Assembly (NCBI RefSeq): GCF_900177545.1
Contig: NZ_FXBQ01000001.1
Coordinates: forward strand, 3,008,163-3,072,162
Source of the DNA: Maritimibacter sp. HL-12
GTDB lineage: Bacteria; Pseudomonadota; Alphaproteobacteria; Rhodobacterales; Rhodobacteraceae
DNA: 64,000 nucleotides
Direction of reading: 5' to 3'
The notes beneath the pieces were generated by a model. The model did no database searches, was not told where the DNA came from, and saw only the letters and a list, made by a program, of their open reading frames with translations. Shown piece after piece: positions 7,849 to 15,900 of the stretch. The position numbers and the translations under genes were made by a program. Position 1 is the stretch's first letter; every line of letters begins with the position of its first letter.

Positions 7849-7925
7849 GTGGGCGCGCGCCTTCTGGTTCTGCGTTGTCTAGCTGCTCCCCCTCCGTCCG
7901 AGCGACGCAGGCGGCGCGCGCCCAC
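7849..7925 (+). other. Nested long inverted repeat between capsid and connector genes
   Basis: A perfect 13-bp outer stem, GTGGGCGCGCGCC (7849-7861) with GGCGCGCGCCCAC (7913-7925), encloses an inner stem CTGCGTTG (7870-7877) with CGACGCAG (7903-7910; one G-U pair). The internal loop is 8 and 2 bases and the apical loop about 25 bases. A smaller hairpin CCCGCC-GTT-GGCGGG precedes it (7826-7840). No T-run follows, so it is not a terminator. Position just after the capsid gene suggests a 3' stabiliser or processing site that lets capsid mRNA outnumber downstream messages. Confidence 0.65.
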
Positions 7926-7963
7926 TCCTGCGATGCGAGGGGCCCGAATTTCGGAGAAGTTCC

Positions 7964-8560
7964 ATGATGTTAGTCGAGCAGACCTCAGTGCCGGGCGCGG
8001 CCCTGCCGGTCGCGGATTTCAAAGACCATTTGCGGCTGGGCACCGGGTTTGCCGATGACGGGGTGCAGGACGCGGTGCTGGAAGCCTATCTGCGCGCGGC
8101 GATCGCGGCGATCGAGGCACGCACCGGCAAGGCGCTGATCGCGCGCGCCTTTGCCTGGACCCTGACCGCCTGGCGCGACCTTGGCGCGCAGGCCCTGCCG
8201 GTGGCACCGGTGAGCGCGATCACCGCGCTCACCATCACCGACCGGCTTGGCGGCGAAGAGGTGGTCGATGCCGGCCGCTACTGGCTGGAGGCCGACATGC
8301 AGCGCCCCCGCCTTGTTGCGACCGGCCTGACCTTGCCGGTGATCCCGGTCGGTGGCAGTGCGGTGATCGGCTTCGAGGCCGGGTTCGGCCCGGACTGGGG
8401 CGATGTGCCCGCCGATCTGGCGCAGGCGGTGTTCCTGCTTGCGGCGCGCTACTATGAAGACCGTGGAGCCGGTGCCGGCGAGGCGACGATGCCCGCAGGC
8501 GTGGAGGCGCTGATCGCGCGCTATCGCCCGATGCGGCTGTTTGGCGGGGGTGCGCTGTGA
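7964..8560 (+). CDS. GTA g6, head-tail connector (adaptor) protein
   Basis: 198 residues. Position and sequence match the gp6-type adaptor that docks onto the portal. The N-terminal half has the family pattern of an acid helix pair (VADFKDHLRLG, VLEAYLRAAIAAIEARTGKALI), followed by beta-rich sequence with SAITALTI and GFEAGFGPDWGDVPADL, then a final helix QAVFLLAARYYEDRG. Such proteins are usually annotated as phage gp6-like head-tail connector or DNA packaging protein. Start ATG 7964 has GGAGAAG about 5 bases upstream. The stop overlaps the g7 GTG start. Confidence 0.9.
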   Translation: MMLVEQTSVPGAALPVADFKDHLRLGTGFADDGVQDAVLEAYLRAAIAAIEARTGKALIARAFAWTLTAWRDLGAQALPVAPVSAITALTITDRLGGEEVVDAGRYWLEADMQRPRLVATGLTLPVIPVGGSAVIGFEAGFGPDWGDVPADLAQAVFLLAARYYEDRGAGAGEATMPAGVEALIARYRPMRLFGGGAL

Positions 8561-8895
8561 AACCGCCCCTGTTGAACCGCAAGCTCATTCTCGAGACGCC
8601 CGAGCGACTGGCCGATGGGGCCGGGGGCTACACCGTCACATGGGTGCCCCTCGGCGAACACTGGGCCGAGATTCGGCCCGGCACCGGGCGCGAGCGGGCG
8701 CTGGAAACCCTGACCGTTGCCAATGTGCCGCTGCGCATCACCCTGCGCGCTTCCCCGGAAGGTGCGCCTTCGCGACCCCGGCCCGAACAGCGCTTTCGCG
8801 ATGGCAATCGGATCCTGCGCATTCTCGCGGTGACCGAGGCCGACGGGGGCACCCGGTACCTGACCTGCTTCGCGCATGAGGAGGTGAGCCAATGA
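8557..8895 (+). CDS. GTA g7, head-tail closure (stopper) protein
   Basis: 112 residues, GTG start overlapping the g6 stop (GTGA). The small beta-barrel pattern, with LILETPERLADGAGGYTVTW, a conserved WAEIRPGTGRE stretch and FRDGNRILRILAV, fits the SPP1 gp16/HK97 gp7-like stopper family that closes the connector after DNA packaging. Order directly after the adaptor gene supports this. It is coupled to g8 by another ATGA overlap, so g6, g7 and g8 form one tightly translated block. Confidence 0.87.
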   Translation: MKPPLLNRKLILETPERLADGAGGYTVTWVPLGEHWAEIRPGTGRERALETLTVANVPLRITLRASPEGAPSRPRPEQRFRDGNRILRILAVTEADGGTRYLTCFAHEEVSQ

Positions 8896-9302
8896 CCTAT
8901 GGCGTGGCGGCGGCGCTGCAAGCGGCGGTCTACCAGCATCTTCAGGCCGACGCGTCCCTTGCCGCGCTGGTGGGCGGCGCGATCTACGACGCGGTGCCGC
9001 CCGGCCTGGTGGCGGGCACCTACGTGAGCCTCGGCCCCGAAGATGTGCGCGAGGCCTCCGACAAGACCGGCCACGGCGCGTTGCACGAGATCACTGTGAG
9101 CGTGGTGACCGACGCGGCCGGGTTTAGCGCCGCCAAGGCGGTGGCAACAGCGATTTCCGATGCGTTGGTGGATGCCGATCTGGCGCTCGCGCGCGGCGCG
9201 CTGGTCTATCTCAACTTCCACCGGGCGCGGGCGCGCCGGGTGCAGGACGCCGACATGCGGCGGATTGATCTCGTGTTCCGCGCACGCGTGCAGGACGACT
9301 GA
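8892..9302 (+). CDS. GTA g8, tail terminator (DUF3168)
   Basis: 136 residues of the DUF3168 family, which forms the ring joining the tail tube to the connector and stops tube polymerisation. Visible family features are the N-terminal helix VAAALQAAVYQHLQADASLAALVGG, here cited in part, then IYDAVPPG, YVSLGPEDVREASDKTGHGALHEITVSV as successive strands, and the LVYLNFHRARARRVQDADMRR-type close. ATG 8892 overlaps the g7 stop. A 28-base gap follows before the tail-tube gene. Confidence 0.9.
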   Translation: MTYGVAAALQAAVYQHLQADASLAALVGGAIYDAVPPGLVAGTYVSLGPEDVREASDKTGHGALHEITVSVVTDAAGFSAAKAVATAISDALVDADLALARGALVYLNFHRARARRVQDADMRRIDLVFRARVQDD

Positions 9303-9330
9303 CAACCCCTTTATATCACGGAGATATCCC

Positions 9331-9744
9331 ATGGTTGCCCAGAACGGCAAGGACCTTCTCATCAAGCTCGACATGGACAATGCGGGCTCTTTCGAAACCA
9401 TCGCGGGGCTGCGCGCCACGCGGATCAGCTTCAACGCCGAAACCGTCGATGTGACCTCGCTGGAAAGCCAGGGCGGATGGCGCGAATTGCTCGGCGGTGC
9501 CGGGGTGAAATCGGCGGCGATCTCGGGCTCGGGCGTGTTCAAGGACGCGGCCACCGATGCGCGCGCGCGGCAGATCTTCTTCGACGGCGAGGTGCCGGGC
9601 TTCCAGGTCATCGTGCCCGATTTCGGCATCATCGAGGGGCCGTTCATGGTGACCGCGCTGGAATACGCGGGCAGCCACAACGGCGAGGCGAGCTACGAGA
9701 TCAGCATGGCCTCGGCGGGCGCGCTCCTGTTCACGGCACTTTGA
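9331..9744 (+). CDS. GTA g9, major tail tube protein
   Basis: 137 residues. The start MVAQNGKDLLIKLD and the following AGLRATRISFNAETVDVTS, GWRELLGGAGVKSAAISGSGVF and IIEGPFMVTALEYAG segments match the TIGR02126/TP901-1-like major tail protein family used by GTAs. These stack as hexamers to build the tail tube. ATG 9331 follows CGGAGA at a normal distance, and the initial 28-base gap gives this highly expressed protein its own ribosome site. The downstream g10 begins 2 bases after the stop. Confidence 0.93.
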   Translation: MVAQNGKDLLIKLDMDNAGSFETIAGLRATRISFNAETVDVTSLESQGGWRELLGGAGVKSAAISGSGVFKDAATDARARQIFFDGEVPGFQVIVPDFGIIEGPFMVTALEYAGSHNGEASYEISMASAGALLFTAL

Positions 9745-9746
9745 GC

Positions 9747-10082
9747 ATGGCGAACCCCTGGACCGGCGAAGTCGCGCTGACCATCGACGGCGAGCGCCAC
9801 CTGCTCAAGCTCACGCTCGGGGCGCTGGCGGAGCTGGAAGACAGCCTCGGCGCGGATTCGCTGGTGGCGCTGGTGGAACGCTTCGAGAGCGAGGCGTTTT
9901 CCACCCGTGACGTTCTGGCGCTGATCGTGGCGGGTCTGCGCGGCGGCGGCTGGCGCGGGCGCGCGGCCGATCTGGTTTCGGCCGAGATCTCCGGCGGGCC
10001 GGTTGAGGCGGCGCGCGCGGCGGGCCGGCTTCTGGCGCGCGCCTTCGCGGTGCCGGGCGAGGGCGAGGGCGATGAAGTTTGA
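9747..10082 (+). CDS. GTA g10, tail assembly chaperone-like protein
   Basis: 111 residues beginning MANPWTGEVALTIDGERHLL. It belongs to the GTA-gp10 family, which Pfam groups with phage tail assembly chaperones. The pattern is a short beta hairpin followed by helices (TLGALAELEDSLG, ALVERFESEAFSTRDVLALIVAGL) and an acidic end GEGEGDEV. It lies, as expected for such chaperones, between the tail tube and tape measure genes. The final 11 bases overlap g10.1 in the +1 frame, at GTT TGA, which could permit a fused product. Confidence 0.85.
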   Translation: MANPWTGEVALTIDGERHLLKLTLGALAELEDSLGADSLVALVERFESEAFSTRDVLALIVAGLRGGGWRGRAADLVSAEISGGPVEAARAAGRLLARAFAVPGEGEGDEV

Positions 10083-10272
10083 TTGGGCCGGGTTGATGCG
10101 TCTGGGGTTCCGGGGCCTTGGACTGACCCCGGCCCAGTTCTGGGCGCTGACCCCGGCGGAACTGATGCTGATGCTGGGGGTGGATGGTGCCGCGGCGCGG
10201 TTCGGGCGGTCTCGGCTTGAAGAATTGGCACGGGCATTTCCCGACCGCGTGTCGGGGCAGGAAACGGAGTGA
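10072..10272 (+). CDS. GTA g10.1, small tail assembly chaperone (Phage_TAC_6/TIGR02216 type)
   Basis: 66 residues beginning MKFDWAGLMRLGFRGLGLTP. The motif LGLTPAQFWALTPAELMLML is the hallmark of the small DUF2376/Phage_TAC_6 proteins next to GTA tape-measure genes. ATG 10072 lies inside the g10 end, with GAGGGCGAGG upstream acting as ribosome site. The frame is open further back, but sequence before this ATG is arginine-rich noise in the wrong frame of g10. It ends 6 bases before the tape measure gene. Confidence 0.85.
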   Translation: MKFDWAGLMRLGFRGLGLTPAQFWALTPAELMLMLGVDGAAARFGRSRLEELARAFPDRVSGQETE

Positions 10273-10278
10273 CGAGAT

Positions 10279-10941
10279 ATGGCTGATCTGGACAGGATCG
10301 ACGGGTTCGATGATCAACTGGCGGCGCTGGAGGGCAGCCTGCAGAGTGCCAGCGTGTTGACCGCGAGTTTTCGCGGCGAACTGGATCGGATGGGGGCGAG
10401 TGTTGACCGCCTTTCAACCGATGTGGGCGTGCTTTCGGGCGGGTTCAGCCGAGGTCTCAAGAACGCTCTCGACGGCTTGGTTTTCGGGTCGATGACGCTG
10501 TCGGACGCCTTCCGGTCGCTGCGCCAGACGATGATCGACACGGTCTATGACGCCTCTGTGCGGCCGGTGACCAACCATGCCGGCGGTCTTCTGGCCGAGG
10601 CTGTGGGAGGGATGATGAACGCGCTCCTGCCCTATGCCAAGGGCGGTGCCTTCAGCCAGGGCCGGGTGATGCCGTTTGCGCGCGGGGGCGTGGTGTCGGG
10701 CCCGGTTGCCTTTCCGATGCGCGGCGGCAGTGGGCTGATGGGCGAAGCCGGCCCGGAGGCGATCATGCCGCTTGCGCGCGGTGCCAACGGCAAGCTCGGC
10801 GTGCAGCTTGAAGGCGGCGGCCGGCCGGTCAATGTCACGATGCATATCTCGACCCCCGATGTGATGGGGTTCCGGCGCTCGCAGGGGCAGATCGCAGCGC
10901 AGGTGAGCCGCGCCATCGCGCGTGGAAATCGCTTCAGTTGA
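10279..10941 (+). CDS. GTA g11, tail tape measure protein (short)
   Basis: 220 residues, essentially the same size as the R. capsulatus g11 product and far shorter than tape measures of long-tailed phages. It has an N-terminal helical region, the conserved LKNALDGLVFGSMTLSDAF-type segment, and the Gly-rich C-terminal repeat region AKGGAFSQGRVMPFARGGVV with GEAGPEAIMPLARG, typical of lambda-type tape measure C-termini. Tape measure length sets tail length, so a very short siphovirus-like tail is expected. The helical rod portion is correspondingly small. Confidence 0.92.
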   Translation: MADLDRIDGFDDQLAALEGSLQSASVLTASFRGELDRMGASVDRLSTDVGVLSGGFSRGLKNALDGLVFGSMTLSDAFRSLRQTMIDTVYDASVRPVTNHAGGLLAEAVGGMMNALLPYAKGGAFSQGRVMPFARGGVVSGPVAFPMRGGSGLMGEAGPEAIMPLARGANGKLGVQLEGGGRPVNVTMHISTPDVMGFRRSQGQIAAQVSRAIARGNRFS

Positions 10942-10954
10942 GGGGAATAACATC

Positions 10955-11587
10955 ATGAATTTTCACGAGATAAGATTTCCGGCGAACCTGAGTTTCGGCT
11001 CGGTGGGCGGGCCGGAGCGGCGCACCGAGGTAGTGACGCTGGCCAATGGCTACGAGGAACGCAACACGCCCTGGGCGCATTCGCGCCGCCGCTACGACGC
11101 CGGTGTGAGCATGCGCTCGCTCGACGATCTGGAAACCCTGATCGCCTTTTTCGAGGCGCGGCGCGGCCAATTGTTCGGCTTTCGCTGGAAGGACTGGGCC
11201 GATTTCAAATCCTGCGCGCCGTCGCAGGAGGTGGACTATCGCGACCAGCTCATCGCCACGGGCGACGGCAGCACCACGGCGTTTCAAATGGTCAAGACCT
11301 ATCGCTCTGGCGAGTTCAGCTATACCCGCCCGATCCAGAAGCCGGTGACGGGCAGCGTGAAGCTCGGGCTGCACGGCGACGCCCAGATCGAGACGGTGCA
11401 TTACGAGGTCGATACCGCGACCGGGATCGTCACCTTCATGAGCCCCCCGGCGGCGGGGGCGGAGGTGACGGCGGGGTTCGAGTTCGACGTGCCGGTGCGC
11501 TTTGCCACCGACCGGATCGAATCCTCGGTGGCCTCGTTCAAGGCGGGCGACGTGCCGAGCGTGCCGGTTGTGGAGGTGCGGGTCTGA
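10955..11587 (+). CDS. GTA g12, distal tail protein (DUF2460/TIGR02217)
   Basis: 210 residues starting MNFHEIRFPANLSFGSVGG. The family signature includes the FPANLSFG start, RRRYDAGVSMRSLDDLETLIAFFEAR (quoted in part), GFRWKDWADFKS and the closing VRFATDRIESSVASFKAGD. Members form the ring linking tail tube to baseplate. ATG 10955 is chosen over upstream frame extension because GAGGGGAA lies about 8 bases before it and homologues begin at this motif. The stop overlaps the g13 start as TGATG. Confidence 0.93.
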   Translation: MNFHEIRFPANLSFGSVGGPERRTEVVTLANGYEERNTPWAHSRRRYDAGVSMRSLDDLETLIAFFEARRGQLFGFRWKDWADFKSCAPSQEVDYRDQLIATGDGSTTAFQMVKTYRSGEFSYTRPIQKPVTGSVKLGLHGDAQIETVHYEVDTATGIVTFMSPPAAGAEVTAGFEFDVPVRFATDRIESSVASFKAGDVPSVPVVEVRV

Positions 11588-12477
11588 TGGCGATGGCGGC
11601 GGATTTCGGCGCGCATCTGGCCAGCGGCGTGACCACGCTCGCCCGGTGCTGGGCGCTGACGCGGCGCGACGGGCTGGTGCTGGGGTTTACCGATCACGAC
11701 CGCGATATCGGCTTCGAGGGGATCACCTTCCGGGCCGACACCGGGCTGAGTGCGCGGGCCTTGCAACAGACCACCGGGCTTTCGATCGACAACACCGAGG
11801 CGCTCGGCGCGCTCTCGGATCTGGCGGTGACCGAGGCCGATATTCGCGCCGGGCGTTACGACGGGGCCGCGGTGCTTGCCTGGCTGGTGAACTGGGCCGA
11901 TCCGGATCAGCGGCAGGTGTTGTTCCGTGGCCAGCTTGGCGAGATCACGCGCGGCGGCGGGGCGTTCCGGGCCGAGCTCGTGGGGCTCTCCGAGGGGCTG
12001 AACCGGGCCCAGGGCCGGGTTTACCAGGTGCCCTGTGCGGCGGTTCTGGGCGATGCGGGATGCAAGGTCGATCTCTCCGACCCGGCCTATTCGGGCGTTG
12101 GCGTCGTGCTCGCCGACGCGGCGCAGAAGCGGTTTCGGGTGTCGGGTCTTTCAGGGTTTGCCGAGGGCTGGTTTGCGCGCGGGCGGCTGGTCGTGCTGAG
12201 CGGGTCTGCCGCGGGGCTGGTGGCGACGGTCAAGGTCGACCGGCTGGCCGACGGTTTGCGCAACATCGAGCTGTGGCAAAGCCTGCGCGCGGATATCGCG
12301 CCGGGTGACGAGGTGCGGCTGGAGGCAGGCTGCGACAAGCGCCCGACGACGTGCAAGGACAAGTTCGCCAATTTCATCAACTATCGGGGCTTTCCCGATA
12401 TTCCCGGCGAAGACCAGGCGATCAACATCCGGGTGCGGGACGTATCGACGACCGGATCGCAAGGGCGTGGCAAATGA
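11587..12477 (+). CDS. GTA g13, baseplate hub protein (DUF2163/TIGR02218)
   Basis: 296 residues. The family is a baseplate hub related to lambda gpL, with an N-terminal DUF2163 and a C-terminal BR0599-type domain. Four cysteines occur as C150/C159 and C249/C256, the latter in GCDKRPTTCKDKFANFINY, a conserved motif. In lambda gpL-like hubs such cysteines hold an iron-sulfur cluster; I infer the same here. The ending FRGFPDIPGEDQ-type segment is also diagnostic. TGATG overlap with g12 and ATGA with g14 indicate coupled translation. Confidence 0.92.
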   Translation: MAMAADFGAHLASGVTTLARCWALTRRDGLVLGFTDHDRDIGFEGITFRADTGLSARALQQTTGLSIDNTEALGALSDLAVTEADIRAGRYDGAAVLAWLVNWADPDQRQVLFRGQLGEITRGGGAFRAELVGLSEGLNRAQGRVYQVPCAAVLGDAGCKVDLSDPAYSGVGVVLADAAQKRFRVSGLSGFAEGWFARGRLVVLSGSAAGLVATVKVDRLADGLRNIELWQSLRADIAPGDEVRLEAGCDKRPTTCKDKFANFINYRGFPDIPGEDQAINIRVRDVSTTGSQGRGK

Positions 12478-12926
12478 GGGCGCCTTCGGGGCAGGGCGCG
12501 CGGATCGTCGCCACCGCGCGCGGCTGGATCGGCACGCCTTACGTTCATCAGGCCTCCTGCAAGGGAGCGGGGGCGGATTGCCTCGGGCTGGTGCGCGGGG
12601 TCTGGCGCGACGTGATCGGGCGCGAGCCGGTCGAGGTGCCGCCCTATACGCCGGACTGGGCCGAGGCGCGTGGCGAGGAAGCCCTGCTGAACGGGGCGGC
12701 GGCGCTGCTGCGGCGGGTCGGGGCCGATGCCGCGCGCCCGGGTGATCTGCTTGTTTTCCGGATGCGCCGGAGCGCCGTGGCCAAGCATCTCGGCATTCTC
12801 GCCGAGACCGGCGCGGCCCCGAGCTTCATTCACGCCTATTCGGGGCACGCGGTGCTGGAAAGCCCGCTCACGCCGCCTTGGGCGCGCCGCATCGTGGCGT
12901 ATTTTCGTTTTCCTGAAAGGGGTTAG
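12474..12926 (+). CDS. GTA g14, NlpC/P60-family cell-wall peptidase
   Basis: 150 residues. The catalytic Cys is C36 in GADCLGLV and the His H105 in AKHLGIL, with H120 (SFIHAY) as the probable third residue, the NlpC/P60 arrangement. It also has the expected RGWIGTPYVHQASCKG lead-in. In GTAs and phages this baseplate-associated peptidase locally opens peptidoglycan for DNA entry. ATG 12474 overlaps the g13 stop, and g15 begins 2 bases after its stop. Confidence 0.94.
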   Translation: MRAPSGQGARIVATARGWIGTPYVHQASCKGAGADCLGLVRGVWRDVIGREPVEVPPYTPDWAEARGEEALLNGAAALLRRVGADAARPGDLLVFRMRRSAVAKHLGILAETGAAPSFIHAYSGHAVLESPLTPPWARRIVAYFRFPERG

Positions 12927-12928
12927 AG

Positions 12929-15900
12929 ATGGCGACAATCGTTCTTTCGGCGGTCGGCGCGGCGGTTGGCGCCTCGGTGGGCGGTGGCGTTCTGGGCTTG
13001 AGCTCGGTGGTGATCGGGCGCGCCGTGGGGGCGATTGCCGGCTCGCTCATCGACCAGGCGATCATGGGCGGCGGGTCGGACACCGTCGAAACCAGCCAGG
13101 TTGACCGGTTCCGCCTGACCGGCGTTTCCGAGGGCGCGGTGGTTCGGCGGGTTTTCGGAGCAATGCGGATCGGCGGCCAGGTGATCTGGACATCCCCGGT
13201 ACGCGAACATGCGATCGTCACGGAAGAAGGGTCGGGTGGCTCGGGCAAGGGCGGTATGTTCGGTGGCGGCAGCGGGGCCGGCACCACCGCGCGCACCACC
13301 GAATACCGCCACAGCTTGAGCATTGCGATTGCGCTGTGCGAAGGCGAGATCACCCGCGTTGGCCGGGTCTGGGCCGATGGCGAGGAAGTGGCCGCGGAGA
13401 ACCTGGGCATCCGCGTCTACACCGGCACCGAGACGCAAGGGCCCGATCCGAAGATCGAGGCGGTGGAGGGGACGGGCAACGTGCCGGGTTATCGCGGCAC
13501 GGCTTACGTGGTGATCGAGGATCTCGACATTACCGCGTTCGGCAACCGGGTGCCGGTGTTCAACTTCGAGGTGTTCCGGCCCGAGGGGCCGGATCAGCCG
13601 GCCGAGATCGCGCGCGGCACCCGGGCGGTGGCAATCATCCCCGGCACCGGCGAATATGCGCTGGCCACCAGCCGGGTGCATTACGGCGACAGGTTCGGTG
13701 AAAAGCGCCCGGCCAACGAGAACACGCCGCTCGGCAAGACCGATTTCGCCGCCTCGCTCGACATGCTCACCGGCGAACTGCCCAACCTCGAATCCGGCTC
13801 GCTGGTGGTGAGCTGGTTCGGCGACGATTTGCGCTGCGGGCAGTGCGAGGTTGCGCCGAAGGTGGAAAAGCACGTCGAGGACGGCCACGAGATGCCATGG
13901 CGCGTGGCCGGGATCACGCGTTCAGCCGCCAGTCTGGTGCCGCTTGAGAGCGGCCGTCCGGTCTATGGCGGCACGCCGACGGACCAATCGGTGATCGAGG
14001 CGATCACGGCGCTGAAGGGCGCGGGCAAGGCGGTGACCTTCTACCCGTTCATCCTGATGACGCAGATGGCGGGCAATGGGCTTGCCGATCCCTGGACCGG
14101 CGCGGCCGGACAGCCGGCCTTGCCTTGGCGCGGGCGGATCACGCTTTCGGCGGCTCCGGGCCGCGATGGCTCGCCCGACGGAACGGCGGCGGCAACGGCA
14201 CAGGTCGCGGCGTTTTTCGGCAGCGCGCAGCCGGGCGATTTTTCGCTGCAGGGCGACACGATCAGTTACCACGGACCGGACGAATGGTCGTATCGGCGGT
14301 TCATCCTGCATTATGCCCATCTTTGCAAGGCGGCAGGCGGGGTCGAGGCCTTCCTGATCGGCTCCGAGATGCGCGGGCTCACGCAGATCCGGGGGCCGGG
14401 CGGGAGCTTTCCCGCCGTCGACCGGCTGGTGCAGCTTGCGGCGGATGTGCGCGCGGTGCTGGGGCCTGAGGTGAAGATCTCCTACGCCGCCGACTGGTCG
14501 GAGTATTTCGGCTACCACCCGCAGGACGGCTCGGGTGATCTGCGCTTTCACCTCGACAAGCTCTGGGGTGACGATAACATCGACTTCATCGGCATCGACA
14601 ATTACATGCCGCTGTCGGACTGGCGCGATGGCCCCGACCATGCGGACGCGCATTGGGGCTCGATCTACAACCTCGATTACCTCAAGGCCAATATCCTCGG
14701 CGGCGAGGGCTACGACTGGTTCTATCACGCGCCCGAGGCCGAGGCGCTCCAGCGCCGCACGCCGATTACCGACGGGGACCACGACGAGCCCTGGGTCTGG
14801 CGTTACAAGGATCTGCCGAACTGGTGGCGCAATGCCCATCACGAGCGGATCGGCGGGGTGCGCCAGACCGAGCCGACCGACTGGGTGCCGGGCTCCAAGC
14901 CGATCTGGTTCACCGAGATCGGCTGCGCCGCGATCGACAAGGGCACCAACCAGCCCAACAAGTTTCTCGACCCGAAAAGCTCCGAATCGAAGCTGCCAAA
15001 GTATTCCAGCGGCCAGCGCGACGATTTCATCCAGATGCAATACCTGCGTGCGCTGAACGAGTTCTGGGCCGATCCGGCGAACAACCCGACCGACCTCGAG
15101 ACCGGGGTTCAGATGCTCGACATGAGCCGCGCCCATATCTGGGCGTGGGACGCCCGGCCGTTTCCGTGGTTTCCGCGCAGCGGCGCGCTTTGGTCGGATG
15201 GCGGAAATTACGCGCGCGGGCACTGGCTGAACGGGCGCGCGACAAACCGCTCGCTCGCCTCGGTGGTGCAAGAGGTCTGCGCGGCGTCCGGGCTGGCCCC
15301 GGTGGATACTGCGCGACTCTACGGGCTGGTGCGCGGCTACGTGATCGACGCCGTCACCGGCGGGCGCAACGCGCTCCAGCCGCTGATGCTGGCCTATGGT
15401 TTCGAGGCCGCCGAGCGCGAAGGGATGTTGCGGTTTTTCTCGCGCACCGGCCTTGCCGACCGGGTGATCGACCGTGACAGGCTGGCGCTCCATGACGAGA
15501 TCGAAGGCGCGGTGGAGTACAGCCGTGCGCCCGAGGCCGAGGTGGCCGGGCGGGTCCGGCTGAATTTTGTCGAGGCCGGGCGCGATTATGGGGTGCGCGC
15601 GGCGGAAGCGATCCATCCCGAGGAGCCGACGCTCGCCGTCTCGACCAGCGAAATGCCCTTGCTTCTGACCACCGGCGAGGGCCGGGCGATCACCGAGCGC
15701 TGGCTTGCCGAAGCGCGGGTCGCGCGCGACGGCGCACGTTTTGCGCTGCCGCCCTCGGGGCTTGGTAACATGGCGGGCGATGTCGTCGAACTCGATCTGC
15801 CGGAGGGGGCGGGGAATTTCCGCCTCGATCACGTCGAACAGGGCGAGGTTGCGCTGGTGCAGGCGGTGCGGGTCGAACCGAGCGTGTTCGAGCCGGTCGA

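Noticed and set aside
7826-7925. Rho-independent terminator after the capsid gene
   Set aside because: Strong stems but no T-run, and coupled essential genes follow.
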